In this document: one piece after another, positions 22,860 through 34,526 of the stretch
Layout: every line of letters begins with the position of its first letter
How positions within the stretch are numbered: the stretch's first letter is position 1
Assembly (NCBI GenBank): GCA_030737875.1
Contig: CM060912.1
Location: forward strand, 124,532,493-124,596,492
Length of the DNA: 64,000 nt
Source: Allium sativum
Taxonomy: Eukaryota; Streptophyta; Magnoliopsida; Asparagales; Amaryllidaceae
Reading direction: 5' to 3'
Notes under the pieces: generated by a model
The model's input: the letters and a program-made list of their open reading frames with translations, nothing else
The model's database searches: none
Told to the model about the DNA's origin: nothing
Translations under genes and position numbers: made by a program

Positions 22860-23460
22860 GCCTTCGATTTCGTTCAGTTCCAGAACCAACGTATGTGGAC
22901 GGATGTCTGACAAAGTATTTCCAATAATCGAATATGTTGATCTGTATGAATATATATGGTTGCAATGGATTTATTCCCTTAGCATAATATCCCGAATATT
23001 TGTGCAAATCAATTGGTGATTAACGGATCTGACAATGTGGCATTCAAAGTAATTGTGCTATCAAGGAATGGAAAGTAATCGTAGCCTCAGGCCTCAACAA
23101 CCGGGAAATGACAAAAATCGGGCAGGCAGCATGGCTATGTGGGTCGCTCCCATTAGGGTGTATTATCACCTATCTAGAGATTCATTTAATTCTTTATTCT
23201 ATTCGATGTTGTCCCATTCGGGAAACGGTTGCTGATCCCAACCGTTGGTGATATACATTCGAAACACTCAAGCGAAATGAGTGGTAGGTCATGTGTGGGT
23301 CGGGTTGCAAGATGTTCTTGTTGAACCCCAGTGTATTGCCTCTAGAGTACACTGATCGGAAGGTGGTTCCATACCTTGTCATGTTGGAAATCCAATCCCC
23401 AATAAGCGCCCCCGGTTTTTGATTTTATACTATGTATGTGGAGCGTGAGATGCAAGCGTT
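22860..23460 (+). other. Conserved LTR module, LARD-C copy
   Basis: About 600 bp strongly similar to 41100-41740 of LARD-D (opposite strand), with a weaker core in LARD-A (4745-4800 reversed) and LARD-B (12345-12415, 25948-26010). The core contains TTTCGTTCAG, then CAGAAC, then GGATGTCTGAC, then CTGACAATGTGGCAT. Short open frames on both strands (23053-23235 plus, 23382-23194 minus) have counterparts in LARD-D, but nucleotide conservation alone could explain that. Confidence 0.65.
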
Positions 23461-24169
23461 CTGCTATTTGGTTATTTATTTGATTTAGACACTATTATAA
23501 TATCACTGGATTTTCGTATCAAGGTGTTTTAAGTTATAGTAAGGTAAAAACCGTCCATGTTTATGTGTGGGCTGGTCTTACTATTATCTTTCCTTTCGAA
23601 AGGATTTTGGAAGTTAAACAAATGGTTGGAGTTTACTCACACCAGTCCCATGACTGACCCAGAGTTTATTTTGTTTGTTTTCCCTAAACTCTTAGGTGCC
23701 CAAATTTGTACGGACAGTCAAGTAGTCGGGATTTTTTAGATTCACTTGGAAGAGCTGGAAGCAGAAGGCTTCACCAGTTAGCTATAGACTATCATATATT
23801 CCGTTGTGAACCATGTTTGTATCTGGAAACAGGTGTTTATAACTGTTCCAGGAATAACTGTTGTGCTCTGATGATGGTATGTATATACAGTTACTGATTT
23901 GTATTTCAAAAGTTATGTTATACAATATATTTTATTCGTTCCGCTGTGAGATTTGTCTTCTTTGTTTTCTTCTATTCTAATATTTATTTCTTCCTATTTC
24001 TCATCCTCTAACTTCTTTCTAATAATGATTCGTATTTCTGTGCAATTTGGGTTGGGCGTGTGGTGTTATTAGTCAACTCAGATAGTACGGATTTGCGGGC
24101 CTTTACATTTTGTTTCATTAAAAAGATCAGATATTAAAAATTACATTTTTATTGTATCATGTTTTTATT

Positions 24170-24535
24170 AAAATGAGATATGTTTTAAAATAAAAGATTT
24201 GACAATGAAAATTATATTTTCATTGTATGGTTGTTGCATTAACATGAGATATGTTTTAAAATAAAAGATTTGACAATGAAAATTATATTTTCATTGTATG
24301 TTTGTTGCATTAAAATGAGATATGTTTTAAAATAAAAGATTTGACAATGAAAATTGTATTTTGTATTTTCATTGTATGTCTATTGCATTAAAATGAGATA
24401 TGTTTTAAAATAAAAGATTTGACAATGAAAATTATATTTTCATTATATGTTTGTTGCATTAAAATGAGATATGTTCTAAAATAAAAGATTTGACAATGAA
24501 AATTATATTTCCATTGTATGTTTGTTGCATTAAAA
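24170..24535. repeat. 71-bp minisatellite, five copies (3' LTR of LARD-B)
   Basis: Same unit as 10656-10935 with one extra copy and a short internal duplication (TTGTATTTTGTATTTTCATT near 24355). Confidence 0.95.
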
Positions 24536-24796
24536 AAATTAGATATTAAAATATGATTTATTATTGAATTGTCACTTTTATCATGTTAGCTAGGATTAAA
24601 AGAATTATGTGCTAAAAATATAATTTCTAACATAAATATTGGATTTCGTGATTATACAAATATTGTTTTTGGGAATTTGGAAGATATTGATATCGTTATT
24701 CCCGATATGATATATGTTGGTTTTTGAATTTGATATTGAATATATTTGGACATGAATTCTATTCAAAGAATTATATTTAATATCAAATTAGATTTT

Positions 24797-25412
24797 TGGT
24801 TTGTCGTGAATGGTGTATTAAATGACACTGTTCTTAAACCTATTTGAGAAAAGAATAAATCTTTTAATTAAGATTTAAATGAGAATTTTTCAATTAACAA
24901 TCATAATTGAAATTAAAAGGAAATTGATTTTGGGTTGATCGCGAACAATTTTTTAAATGACATTAGTTCTTAAAACCCGATTAATAGTGAAGATATGATA
25001 TGTAATTTATTAATCTTTTAATTAAGATTTAACAGAATTTTCAAAAGAGAAGTTTTCCAATTTAATATATTAAATTGGAATTGAATGGAATAGGATTTTG
25101 GGTTTATGAACAATGTTTTGAATAACATTAGTTCTTTAATCCTGTTAAAGATAAGATTAATTTCTTAAACTTGAATAATCATTAAGTAATGATTTTTGAG
25201 ATTAAAACTGAACTAGAGTTTTAGTGAGTCGTTAATTAGATTAGAATTAGACAATTAAATTTATCGAATTCTTGAAATGATCAAGAATGGAGTACCACCA
25301 GTTTTACTCCAGACGATAGTAAAATCTTTAATCGGATTTGAACGTGAAATGATAATTAAATTTACTGATAACACAGTGGGCGTTAGATATAGAGTACTGC
25401 CGATTTTGCTCC
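24797..25412 (+). other. Array of five hairpins in the LARD-B 3' LTR
   Basis: Positions 24797-24840, 24928-24978, 25098-25142, 25289-25310 and 25391-25412 repeat the five hairpins of 11205-11823. Several differences between the two LTRs fall in loops or arms without abolishing the stems. I judged this by eye and did not score it. Confidence 0.68.
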
Positions 25413-27394
25413 ATGGGATGAATAGGTTGGGATTGGGTTTAATAAATAAATGATTACTTCGGTAAGGTTCGCTGTCCCCGACTAGTTAATAAACCTTAAT
25501 TTGGTTTAGAATTAATAAAAGATAAAATAAAATCTTTTGAAATGAGATCCATAGGAAGATCAAAGAATAAATTTAAAGAATTTATTTTTGATAAAATTAA
25601 TGGGAACCTTTCCCTAGAAATGTGAATATTTTGTTAAAAGAATATTCTGAATTGGTACGGGGTGTTTGATGTGTTTTTATAGCACTCGATTATAAAATAC
25701 ACGAGTTATTCGGAAAGACCGGGTTTAACCCATTTAAATAATTAATACAAGGATTAAAAGTCGAAGATGAAGACGGTGGTTGAAGACCGGAGATCTTCAC
25801 ATCGTTTGGATGATTACTGATGTCTTGATTGGGTCGTACACCCAAGACAAGGTAATAAGTGGTGATCGTCCAAACGTACTTGGAGATCGACGGATATGCG
25901 AGGACCTCTCTCCTGTATTAGACATATGGGACGAGGAATAAGGTGCCTCCGGTTTCGTTCAGGCCCAGAACGGACTTGTAAATGGATGGTATGTTTGAAA
26001 TCATATTCCTTTATGTTGTATTCGTTGATCTCTGCTAAATATATGTCTGTTTGGTGGTGGAGAATTATTCTCTTGCTTAACACCCTTCTCTGAGACGTAT
26101 GAGCTTAGAGGTTATATATTGACAGAAATCAATGGTATGGACTGACTATGTAGTAAGCTAAGATGCAAATGATCAAGGCTTTTGTTGAAAAGCAGAGCCT
26201 TGTGGATGATGATCAAAGCACAACTTATTTAGGCATAGCTTTGTGTATAGCTATACTTCGCGAGCTTCACACCTCGGTATGAACCAGAAACGGGAGAGAA
26301 AACCAGGAAGGGCATTGCGTTTCTTTCTATCTAGGAGGGATGTCAGGGTTTTACAAGCCCGGACATTTTACTCATGTGGATATTGCTTATTATTACTTGA
26401 TGGATAGAGAAGCGCCCCAGATATTGTTATGGTCGACATTACTGACCAGATTTTATGCCACATAGGGCGGGGAAACGCATGCTTAGGAATTACGAATCCA
26501 CCATCGCACTTAGTGTGGACCGGCCCTGCGTGTTACCCAGGTGTTGCTGCGACTGAATCCTGAGGCTCGGGCTAGAGAGACTCGAAATTGGTAAGGACGA
26601 TCCCTTGCCTTGGTTCATAGATGGAAATCCAACTTCCAATACGACATCATGCGGTTTTGATTGTAGAACTAGTATGGCGACATGATATATGGTATCCATG
26701 CCGTCTATGATTGATACATTTATATTTGAGGTTGTTTTAAACACTTTGCACTTATAATAATATTAAAATGATCATTTTATACGTATCAAGCATGTTTGGC
26801 TGTTATAAGGGAAAATTCTATCCTTTGGCTTGCGTTGCATTGTGTGATGGGATCTCAATCTTATAATAGCTTCATTTTTCAAAAAGCATTGTGTTTTTTA
26901 TTATAAACTACGATTCATGTGGAGTAAACCCGTTCTGTGTTATGCGGCGTGGTCCCATGATATCCCCACCTTTAAAAATAAAGTTAATAACTGCTTTGAG
27001 TTCTCACACCAGTCCCATGACTGACTTGGAGTTTATTGTTTCAACCTAAACTCTGGGTGCCCATATTTTCCACATGGGCAGCTAGTAGTTTTGGTTTTGC
27101 AGATATTATATTCACAGGATCGTGGTTTACAGCTAAAGCGATGTTCGGAAAGCTCTGTATCCATGAATTTCTTTCAGATGTATTCTGTATTATTTTTCCG
27201 CTGCTATTTAAGTGTAATTTAAATCTCTGATATTATATTTCCAATGTGTAATATTTATTCGTACTCTGATATATTCTCATACTCTGATGCAATTGTTGTA
27301 ATAAGCAATGAAATGTTCTTCTATTTGTGTTATGATGAGTGTTGTTCTCAAAACAATCCGGACTTTCCTTAACGGGGAAGTTTGGGTCGTTTCA

Positions 27395-29266
27395 GCAACC
27401 GACAACTCAAACCCAATCATGGCAGCAATGAACAATTCAAGTTCTAGACAAATGACACAAGTATCCAAGCCATTTCAGGAACGAAAATGGTGCAATAACA
27501 TGCACTAAGTTCAACTCAACAGTGTACATAACATGCATGCACTAGGGAGAACAAAGTGAACCGGCAAATAAACAAGGCAGAGCTAAAGTCAGCACATGCA
27601 TACATGAAGAGAAACATTGAAAATGATTAGAAAAAGTACAAAATAGTGTCATGTTCATGAAAATCACCAAACCAGCAAAGAAGTGAAGTGAACAATTGTT
27701 CATGCACAAAAATGGGTGTGGTACATAGTTCAGGGTCAATAGGGCAACATGCACAAAGGTGCACATGCAAATTAGCATGGCATAGCACAACAAAAACAGG
27801 TTCAAGCCAAGCATACATAAGTGCATACAAAGTGTACTTCAAGTCTGGTCAACAAATTACAAAGAAAACTTCAAATAACATCAACCTTAACACAGGCCAA
27901 AGTAAATAAATATGGCAGTGGAAGTGCACAAGCATGGATAGCTCAGGGCATCAAACACACAACAAGTAAAAAAGTCAAGGTAGTACTCAAGACACAAGTT
28001 GAAGTGCTGAAGCAGAGTGAGAAACAATTATGTACAAAACTCAATTAAATCGGTAGTGTAGTGAACAGGTACATTATCTGTTGTCTTGCAAAATCAAATC
28101 ATGTAGCATCTGTTTTTATCAGTAAATAGAATCGAATAAAGGGAAAGAAACAAATTAAGAAATAAAAAATGGAGAAGGGTATTAACTGATTATTAGGGGA
28201 CATGCAAAGGCAAGTCTCAAAAGTTCAAAATGTGCTTTGAATCAAAGAGCCCAAATCAAGATATGCAATCTGTTATTTTCAGGAAATCCAAATTTTCTAA
28301 AATGTATTTGCAACACATAATGTTTGGAAAGAGAAACACTTCGAAAAAATTCCAAAAATCAATGAAGCCCAAATCGTTTATTTATGGAATAAATTAACAA
28401 TGTTCCAAAAAGGTAGAAATCTCCAAAAATCACAATTGAATATTCTCAGCAAGTTTCAACAAATTCAAATCAGACGAACTATCCAAGATCGGATATTTAG
28501 GGTTTCAAATCCTATACAAACCCAGGATCATTACAGGAAGAAAGCATCAAAAACAAACACAATCTAATCGAGCAAAATAGAATTCGAAACTTGGAGACCT
28601 CACAATTGCTAAGGCATTTCGATCAACTCTTGGAAGAATGTATTCGCAAACCAAATGATGGGGAACAGGAGCAGCACACAATCGATCAAAGCATAGATTT
28701 TCATCAGTAATTTGAAGTCACAATATGAGAAGGAGAAAAACCTTAATTTACAATCGGTAGCCATCAAGTCGTTTGAATAGGGAGCAACATTAGATTTGAC
28801 CACACGGAAGAAGCCTGATTCGAATCGGGTTTAGGTTTGGATCTGGAGGAAGGACGTTTGGAGATTAAAGTTAGGTAGGGAGAGGAGCGAGCGCTAACTG
28901 TATCTAAAAATAAGAGTTTGAAGCCCAAAATTTAATTTTGGAGCCAAAGACAAATAAGGAGATAAGGAGGGGAAATAAGAGCGGTCGTTTTATTAAAAGA
29001 AGATAGACATCGGCTGTTTTCACAACCGATGTCTAAAAAAACATTTAAAAGATAGACATCGGTGGTTTTACCAACTGACGTTAAAAGGGTGATGTCTAAA
29101 GATTTTTTTAAAACTAAGTAATAGACATCGGTTATTTTAATAAGTGATATCTATGAAAACTTTTAACAACGATTAAAAAATATTGATGTTAAAAATTCCT
29201 TTAACATTGGTAATGTTAGTAATCGATGTTAAAGCACCGATGTTGTAGCTACTATTTATAATAGTG
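27395..29266. mobile_element. CACTA (En/Spm-type) DNA transposon, right part
   Basis: The terminus at 29266 reads TATAATAGTG, so the inverted strand starts CACTATTATAAATAGTAGCT. It joins Gypsy-1 coding sequence directly, with TTC as the likely 3-bp target copy. About 280 bp of ATCGGT-type subterminal repeats lie inside it, typical of CACTA elements. The other end is missing because LARD-B interrupts it at 27394. The interior (27395-28980) has no recognisable transposase. A minus-strand GC-richer stretch (28900 to 28800) resembles a 5' leader. Small frames here are unassigned. Confidence 0.65.
28985..29266. repeat. CACTA subterminal repeats
   Basis: Repeated AGACATCGGT / ACCGATGTCT motifs in both orientations, several pairing across short loops, such as GACATCGGCTG...CAACCGATGTC at 29006-29033. 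Such clusters are the usual transposase-binding region of CACTA elements. Confidence 0.75.
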
Positions 29267-30270
29267 TTCTTTGTAAGGCGGGTAAACGGAGCAGAGATTC
29301 ACGCAAAATCTTTAATGAACTCCTGATATTATCTTGCCAAACCAAGATAGCCTTTACCTCTATCACATTCTTGGGGGCTTTCCAATCCTGCATTGAGACA
29401 ACCTTAGCGGAATTCACTGCTATACCATCTCTAGAGACAACATGCCCCAAGAACCTCACATCCTTTAGCAAAAAGTGGCACTTAGAGAGCTTCGCCTTCG
29501 GTTGATGTGCACGAAGAGTATGGAGGACCACTCCCAAGTGCATGGTGTGCTCATCCTCGCTCCTCGAGAACACCAAGATATTGTCAACAAACATTACCAC
29601 AAACTTATTTAGGAACTCCCTAAATACCATGCTCATCAAATCAACAAAATACGCCTATGCATGAGTTAGCCCAAAAGGTATAACCAGCCACTCAAAGAAT
29701 CCATTGGGAATCCTAAAGGCAATCCTAAAGGAAGTCATATCTATGCTATCATCCGCCACCCGAAGATGAAGAAAACCCATAGCCAAATCCAACTACGAGA
29801 AATCCAAAGCACCTACCAACTGATCGAACAAGTCATCTATTCAAAGGAGTGGGTGTCTATTATTCTTCGTAAGCTTGTTCAATTCTCTGTAATCCACACA
29901 TAATCGCTGAGAGCGGTCCGCCTTAGTCGCGAAGACGACTGGTGCTCCCCACTCAGAAAAACTCCATCTAATAAACCCTTTCTTGAGCAACTCACCCACC
30001 TTATTACTAAGCTCCCTCCTCTCCATCGAAGTCATGTGGCGCACTGACAATGCAATAGTCTTAGCATTTTCCACCAAATATATCCAAAAATCAATCTCGC
30101 GCCTTGGAGGTAGCCTTCTTACCTCCTCGAATACGTCCGAAAAGTCTCTAACTATGGGGACCAAACTGAGATCGTCTACAGAAGCATTTGGGGAATCTAA
30201 GAAATTGAGCATGATTGGCCCTCGTGGGATGCAAGAAATATCGAAAGTCCTACCATGGCACTTCAAAAGC
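29267..30270 (-). pseudogene. Gypsy-1 reverse transcriptase fragment
   Basis: The open segment 30272-29841 carries the PR-RT linker and RT fingers ([44 protein letters not shown]). After a stretch with stops, 29639-29256 carries the palm: VFREFLNKFVVMFVDNILVFS, then HLGVVLHTLRAH and [17 protein letters not shown]. The catalytic YVDD-type box reads FVDN, so a metal-binding aspartate is lost. The frame ends near the RLTK motif where the CACTA terminus begins. Non-functional. Confidence 0.9.
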
Positions 30271-33032
30271 ATGGCCTATCAACGGATGCAATTAGATACG
30301 AATAGTGTTGTATTCGAAACCATATCCAAAAATAAAAATCTATATCCGATATCCGCAGATACCAGTTGAAGAATATCTGCATCCGTATCCGCGTATATTC
30401 GAAAATATTTGTATCCGGCTCGGTGAATACGGATATTTAAGAATATCCGGAAATATCTGTATCTAAATTTCAAATTGCATATCCAAAAACTGCATAATCC
30501 ATCATTTGCAGCAAATACAATGTATAATTGCAGCAAATACATAAACTGGAGCAAAACAATAGAAAATTCATCATAATAGCAAGCGCATAAATTATTGAAA
30601 AAATAACATAAAGCAAATACATCATATATGTAACTTACCATAACCTAAAAGTCTAAAACAACATAAATCATGAAAACAAATACATCTTACATGTCATAAA
30701 TAGCAGCAAATATCAAAAAATATCTAAATAGCAAATATATAATTTAATACATTGCATTCATTTCCCATTTTTCCATGGCATAGCGGATAGTGATGCTTCA
30801 AATCAAAAACCAGAAAATATGATGTCAATTTAGATGGAAGTCACCCTACAAATTGTAATATACTATTTAGTGAAGAAAAAACATTCCAAAATTTCAAACA
30901 ACTTTAATTTACAAAACCATTTAACCAAACACACCTGGTTGCTCTTTGGAGATGTGAGAAGCTCAACAAAATATCATGCTTCTCTTTGGAATAGGGATAA
31001 ACAACCTGATATGCGGATAAGTCATGAGTTAATTAGTAATTTTAAATATTGTATGATACAATCTTTGCTTTTCATGTTGCTCTTTGGAATCATAATAAAT
31101 GAAGACATAGTTATGAATGCTAAGTACCATAGTGATATATACTTACTACTGATTTTAACCAAAAACACCTACTTCTCTAAGTAGCAAGCCTTTTCATGCT
31201 TGCTGGAGCAGCAATCTTGATTTTTCATGCTTTGCTGTTGTAAGCATGATGGCTGCTTAAGCTTGGAGCATCACACATTTTCAAAATGTAAAGTGACATT
31301 GAACGTCAATTTTTTTGTCTTTAATTCAGTCCAACTCCAAAATATATCAAGTAAGGATTGCAAGAATAAAGTAACAAATTAACAAGAATAAATTGCAAAA
31401 ATAAAGTGTAAGAATCATACCATCTGTGAAGAGTGCATATAGACTACAGTGTAACTGATGCATCGTCCACAAGCTCAAGTACATTATTTCCTATAAAAAG
31501 AAGAACTGAATAATTATACGAATTAATTAATGCATTTAAACAAATTAAAAAACTAACCAATCTCTGATGGTAACCAATCTTTTATACACATCAATGCTTA
31601 TACTATATCTAAAGACATTTTTGCAATCTACATATAAAAAAACATATGAGATTATTTTTACATTTAACTAATATACAATTCAATTAACTTAATGTATAAT
31701 AAATTTTCAAAAATACAAACACAAAATATGTTACAGATTTTTTCTAAAAGCTAAATTACTTTTGACCAAGACAACACCAAGTCCACAATAGTACAGCAAA
31801 ACTAAACATCTACAAAATTCGAATAAAAAATAGTCAAACTAAAGAAACAAACACAAGCAGAGGCATAAATGCATAATGTAACGTTGCAACCAATGTAGCT
31901 AAACTTGCAACCACATATCCAATGCATGGAACAAATGATTCATGAACGTTTTAAAGAAAATAAAGCATAACCCTAACAACAAAAACTAGTTAGATGCAGA
32001 AGGACTCAAGCATGTTTTGCTTTTGTGTGAGCTTGAAGAGCGCTTTCTGAATTTAAAGTCCTGGTACAAGATTTACACGGAAGTGAACTAAGTTACAGAT
32101 TTTATTATATATTCACTTCCATATTCACTAATATATGCTCATAATTGTGTTACATGTCAAACATTCCAAGTTCATAAAACATATTTTATCTATCTACAGT
32201 TTCAAAGTATAGTTTCATCTAAATCGAATATGTAGAAGCCGCTCTCTATATTTTTATTTCATAGTGACTTATTTAGTTTTTGCACTCAACAAATATATAG
32301 TTCAATAACGAATATTAATAACAAATGTTAACGGTGCATTAACATAATATCAATAACGAATAAATAATCAAACAAAAGCTTGAATTCATGCCAGTCTCGA
32401 AGAAGACTAAAGATGTCGAAGTTGTCAAATTATTGCTGAGGATGCTTGAAATCGAGTCGTCGCTTGAAACAGAGTCATCCTTGAAATTAAGTCGTCGCTT
32501 AAAACTAGGGTTGAGGATTAAGAGAGGCATTGAAGCAGAGACTGGACAAACAAATTAAAGTGACAAATGAGAGTGAAAATATCAGTTGAGTAACTAAGAA
32601 GATGCCATTTATTTTCGAATTAGGTTTTAGGGGATGGGAATGAATAAAGGGGGGAGGAGTCTATAACGCTGTTATTAGATTAGGGTTTGATGAAGGGCCG
32701 TGATGTTGATAGCATGGATCCAACAACTGCTTTTTTTTTCTCCTAATTATTTAATTTTGTTAGTTGAAGAATAAAGTATATTTTGAAAATAAAAAATGGA
32801 TATTTATTTAACAATGAATGGATATTTTTCGGATGCGGATAGTATCATATCTATATTTGTATCCAAAAATATTTTCGGATATCGAATATCCATATCCGCT
32901 TTCGAATATCGGATATCCGTATCCGCTTTTCGGATATCAGATATCTGCATCTGGTTTTCGGATATCAAATAATTTTCATATTTACGGATACGGAAGGTTT
33001 TCGGATTTTTCGGGTACCCACTGCCAGCCATA
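30271..33032. mobile_element. hAT-like non-autonomous DNA transposon, 2762 bp
   Basis: Flanked by perfect 8-bp duplications TCAAAAGC (30263-30270 and 33033-33040), the hAT size class. They lie within Gypsy-1 coding sequence, and the Gypsy frame resumes exactly when the insert and one copy are ignored. Ends are imperfectly inverted (ATGGCCTATCAACGG versus TATGGCTGGCAGTGG). Both subterminal zones (30290-30480 and 32815-33010) are packed with CGGATATCCG/ATCCGTATCCG motifs in both orientations, as hAT transposase sites often are. The 2.3 kb centre is AT-rich and has no recognisable transposase; the 116-codon frame at 30834-31184 is unassigned. A minus-strand TATA/pyrimidine stretch (32640-32680) could be a relic promoter. 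Confidence 0.78.
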
Positions 33033-33040
33033 TCAAAAGC

Positions 33041-33320
33041 CTCATAGCTCTCCTCTCGTAGTTAAGGATGGCACCATGCATGGCCAGCCAGTCTATCCCT
33101 AGGATAAGGCTGTAAACCATGAAACCAACTACATATGCGTCACAATCAAACTCGATGCCAAAAATAGAAATCGTCAAACCCCTACACATCATAGATATGT
33201 GAGTCGTATCTCCTATGGGGTTTGAAACAACTACTGCATCAGAAAATATAGAAGCATTTAGGTGCAGACTATCAACAATAGAACTGAATATAAAAAAAAT
33301 GAGAAACACGAAAATCAAGC
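33041..33320 (-). pseudogene. Gypsy-1 protease fragment
   Basis: The minus-strand frame 33318-32965 has the retropepsin-like C-terminal half: LNASIFSDAVVVSNPIG, then ISMMCRGLTISIFGIEFDC and SLILGIDWLAMHGA. The catalytic D-S/T-G region would lie just upstream (33330-33260), where the frame is damaged. The hAT insertion interrupts the same frame. Strongly similar to the Gypsy-2 protease region (54900-55180). Confidence 0.85.
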
Positions 33321-33399
33321 AAGGTCCTATTAGGAAAGTCGAAAAGAGAAATCAAACCTTCTATAGTGACCATCCCACATTTGTCCCGACTGCTATCAC

Positions 33400-34260
33400 C
33401 GGCCTGAGCCGCCTCAAGCGCATGGACCTATGCACCGGATGGACCAGCTCTCGGTCCCTGCCTCTGAGGACACTGCCTGTTACAATGTCCCATTTTCCGC
33501 ACTGAAAGCAAGCACCTTTCTTAGCTGTCTTCTTGCAATCTCTAACAAAATGTCATGTCATGCCACACCTGTAGCGCATCATTTCCTTCTTGATTTGCGC
33601 TTTATCCAGCTTCTCTTCCCTTTTTTCCACCCTTCTTGGGCCACCATTTTTGTTTCCAAAACTCATTTTGGCCACCTCAGTCTTAGCTTCATGTGTACTC
33701 TCCTTCCTATCCTCTTGCGTAAGGGCTATCTCCACCAGATCCTCAGAAGTTGCACCCGTAGGAATGTGCGTCGGTTTTAGTCCTTGGAGGGGTTGGTTCA
33801 GCCCCCTTGCAAACCTCAATGCCTTCTTATGCGCAGCATTAACCAGATCTAAGCCAAATATCACCAACTCGTTAAAGCTATTCACATTATCCTTAACCGA
33901 CATATCACCCTGTCTCAGACTCAATAATCTTTCCAACTACATACCTTCTTCAGCTTGTGATAAAGACCTTTTTCTCGAACTTTCCCTAGAACCTATCCCA
34001 CGTCCTCAAGGCTTTCTCCGCCTCGATCACTTCCCACCAGTACGATGCCTTTCCTTTCAGTTGATAGGAGGACAACTGAATCCTCCTCCCGTTGTCAAAC
34101 TCTAATAATTCAAATACACGATCGGTCTCTCTAAGCCAATTACGAGCATCAACAAAACTCTCCGATTCAAGAAATGGCTTACCACCCATAGCATATATTT
34201 TTTACTAAACTTAGAAAAAATATCCGTTGGATTCGGTGGGACCACCGCAGCTACAGTTGG
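33400..34260 (-). pseudogene. Gypsy-1 gag fragment
   Basis: Segments 34189-33986 and 33936-33553 carry the retrotransposon gag domain (KPFLESESFVDARNWL, GKASYWWEVIEAE, then RQGDMSVKDNVNSFNELVIFG). They are separated by a frameshift. A CCHC zinc knuckle follows near 33520-33480 (CFQCGK, shifted by one base, then MGHCNRQCP). Open frames on the plus strand here (33590-34105) are shadows. Same gag type as Gypsy-2. Confidence 0.9.
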
Positions 34261-34511
34261 AGGTTAGGCACTTCCTTGACCTCATCAGGTGCTGTAGCTT
34301 CAAGATACCTACGGAACCATGCCAGGATGGGAACATCCTCTGGAAAGTTAGAGTCGTAGACAATATGAAAAAGAAAAGAGACAAGGATTCAAAAAAAAAC
34401 AATCAAGGGAATATTGTAGTTGACTTGAGGGGATATTGAAAAATACAAGTTTTACTTGGAAATACTTTACTTTTGAAAACACTTTTACTTTTCTCTGATC
34501 TTGTAACCTTA

Positions 34512-34524
34512 GGCTCTGATCCCA
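34512..34524 (-). promoter_or_regulatory. Primer-binding site of Gypsy-1
   Basis: The minus strand reads TGGGATCAGAGCC, one mismatch from the tRNA-iMet complement TGGTATCAGAGCC, two bases from the LTR end (TTTTCA). Confidence 0.85.
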
Positions 34525-34526
34525 AA

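Larger units (their letters stand above)
17980..24107 (+). mobile_element. LARD-C: solo giant LTR, 6128 bp
   Basis: Begins TGTAACGACCCAG, ends CCTTTACA, and is flanked by TTTTG at 17975-17979 and 24108-24112. The target is intact when compared with 10560-10605 of the other LARD-B LTR. It has no PBS, polypurine tract or second LTR, so it is best read as a solo LTR left by LTR-LTR recombination. Module order matches the family: a promoter-like island (18535-19370), GGTGAGT hairpin (19564-19587), AT-rich repeat zone (20090-21020), the family hairpin (22326-22369), a conserved module (22860-23460) and CTCACACCAGTCCCATGAC (23636-23654). Confidence 0.87.
10017..27394 (+). mobile_element. LARD-B: giant-LTR, gene-less retrotransposon hosting two relatives
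   Basis: Plus-strand element: 5' LTR (left part cut off by LARD-A and the window edge; visible 10017-13808), degenerate PBS (13811-13822), 0.79 kb interior, duplicated polypurine tract and 3' LTR (14600-27394). Removing LARD-C and one target copy leaves a 3' LTR of about 6.66 kb, matching the 6.65 kb LTR of LARD-A. The two LTRs differ at many sites (12110-13808 versus 25690-27394), so this insertion is clearly older than LARD-A. It has no coding capacity. It interrupts a CACTA element; the predicted 5-bp duplication is GCAAC (27395-27399), with its partner beyond the left edge. Confidence 0.85.
14600..27394 (+). repeat. 3' LTR of LARD-B, split by LARD-C
   Basis: The LTR runs 14600-17979, is interrupted by LARD-C (17980-24107), and resumes at 24113 after the second target copy. 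The head reads TGTAACAACTCGG, the tail GGGTCGTTTCA. An internal duplication lies at about 14995-15280: both halves contain a CCATTTT...TTCGACGAAA-type stretch ending GGAATCAGTATGTG or GGAGTCAGTATATG. Then follow a promoter-like island (15505-15950), a 24-bp array (16041-16310), the GGTGAG motif (16533-16538), a region homologous to 7490-7560 of LARD-A (16760-16930), the 50-bp and 71-bp arrays and the hairpin array. Confidence 0.85.

Noticed and set aside
27688..28048. Overlapping 73-75 codon frames in the CACTA interior
   Set aside because: No transposase motif is visible, composition is ordinary, and no splice or start signals make either convincing.
33590..34105. 171-codon plus-strand frame
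   Set aside because: It is the shadow of the Gypsy-1 gag on the minus strand.
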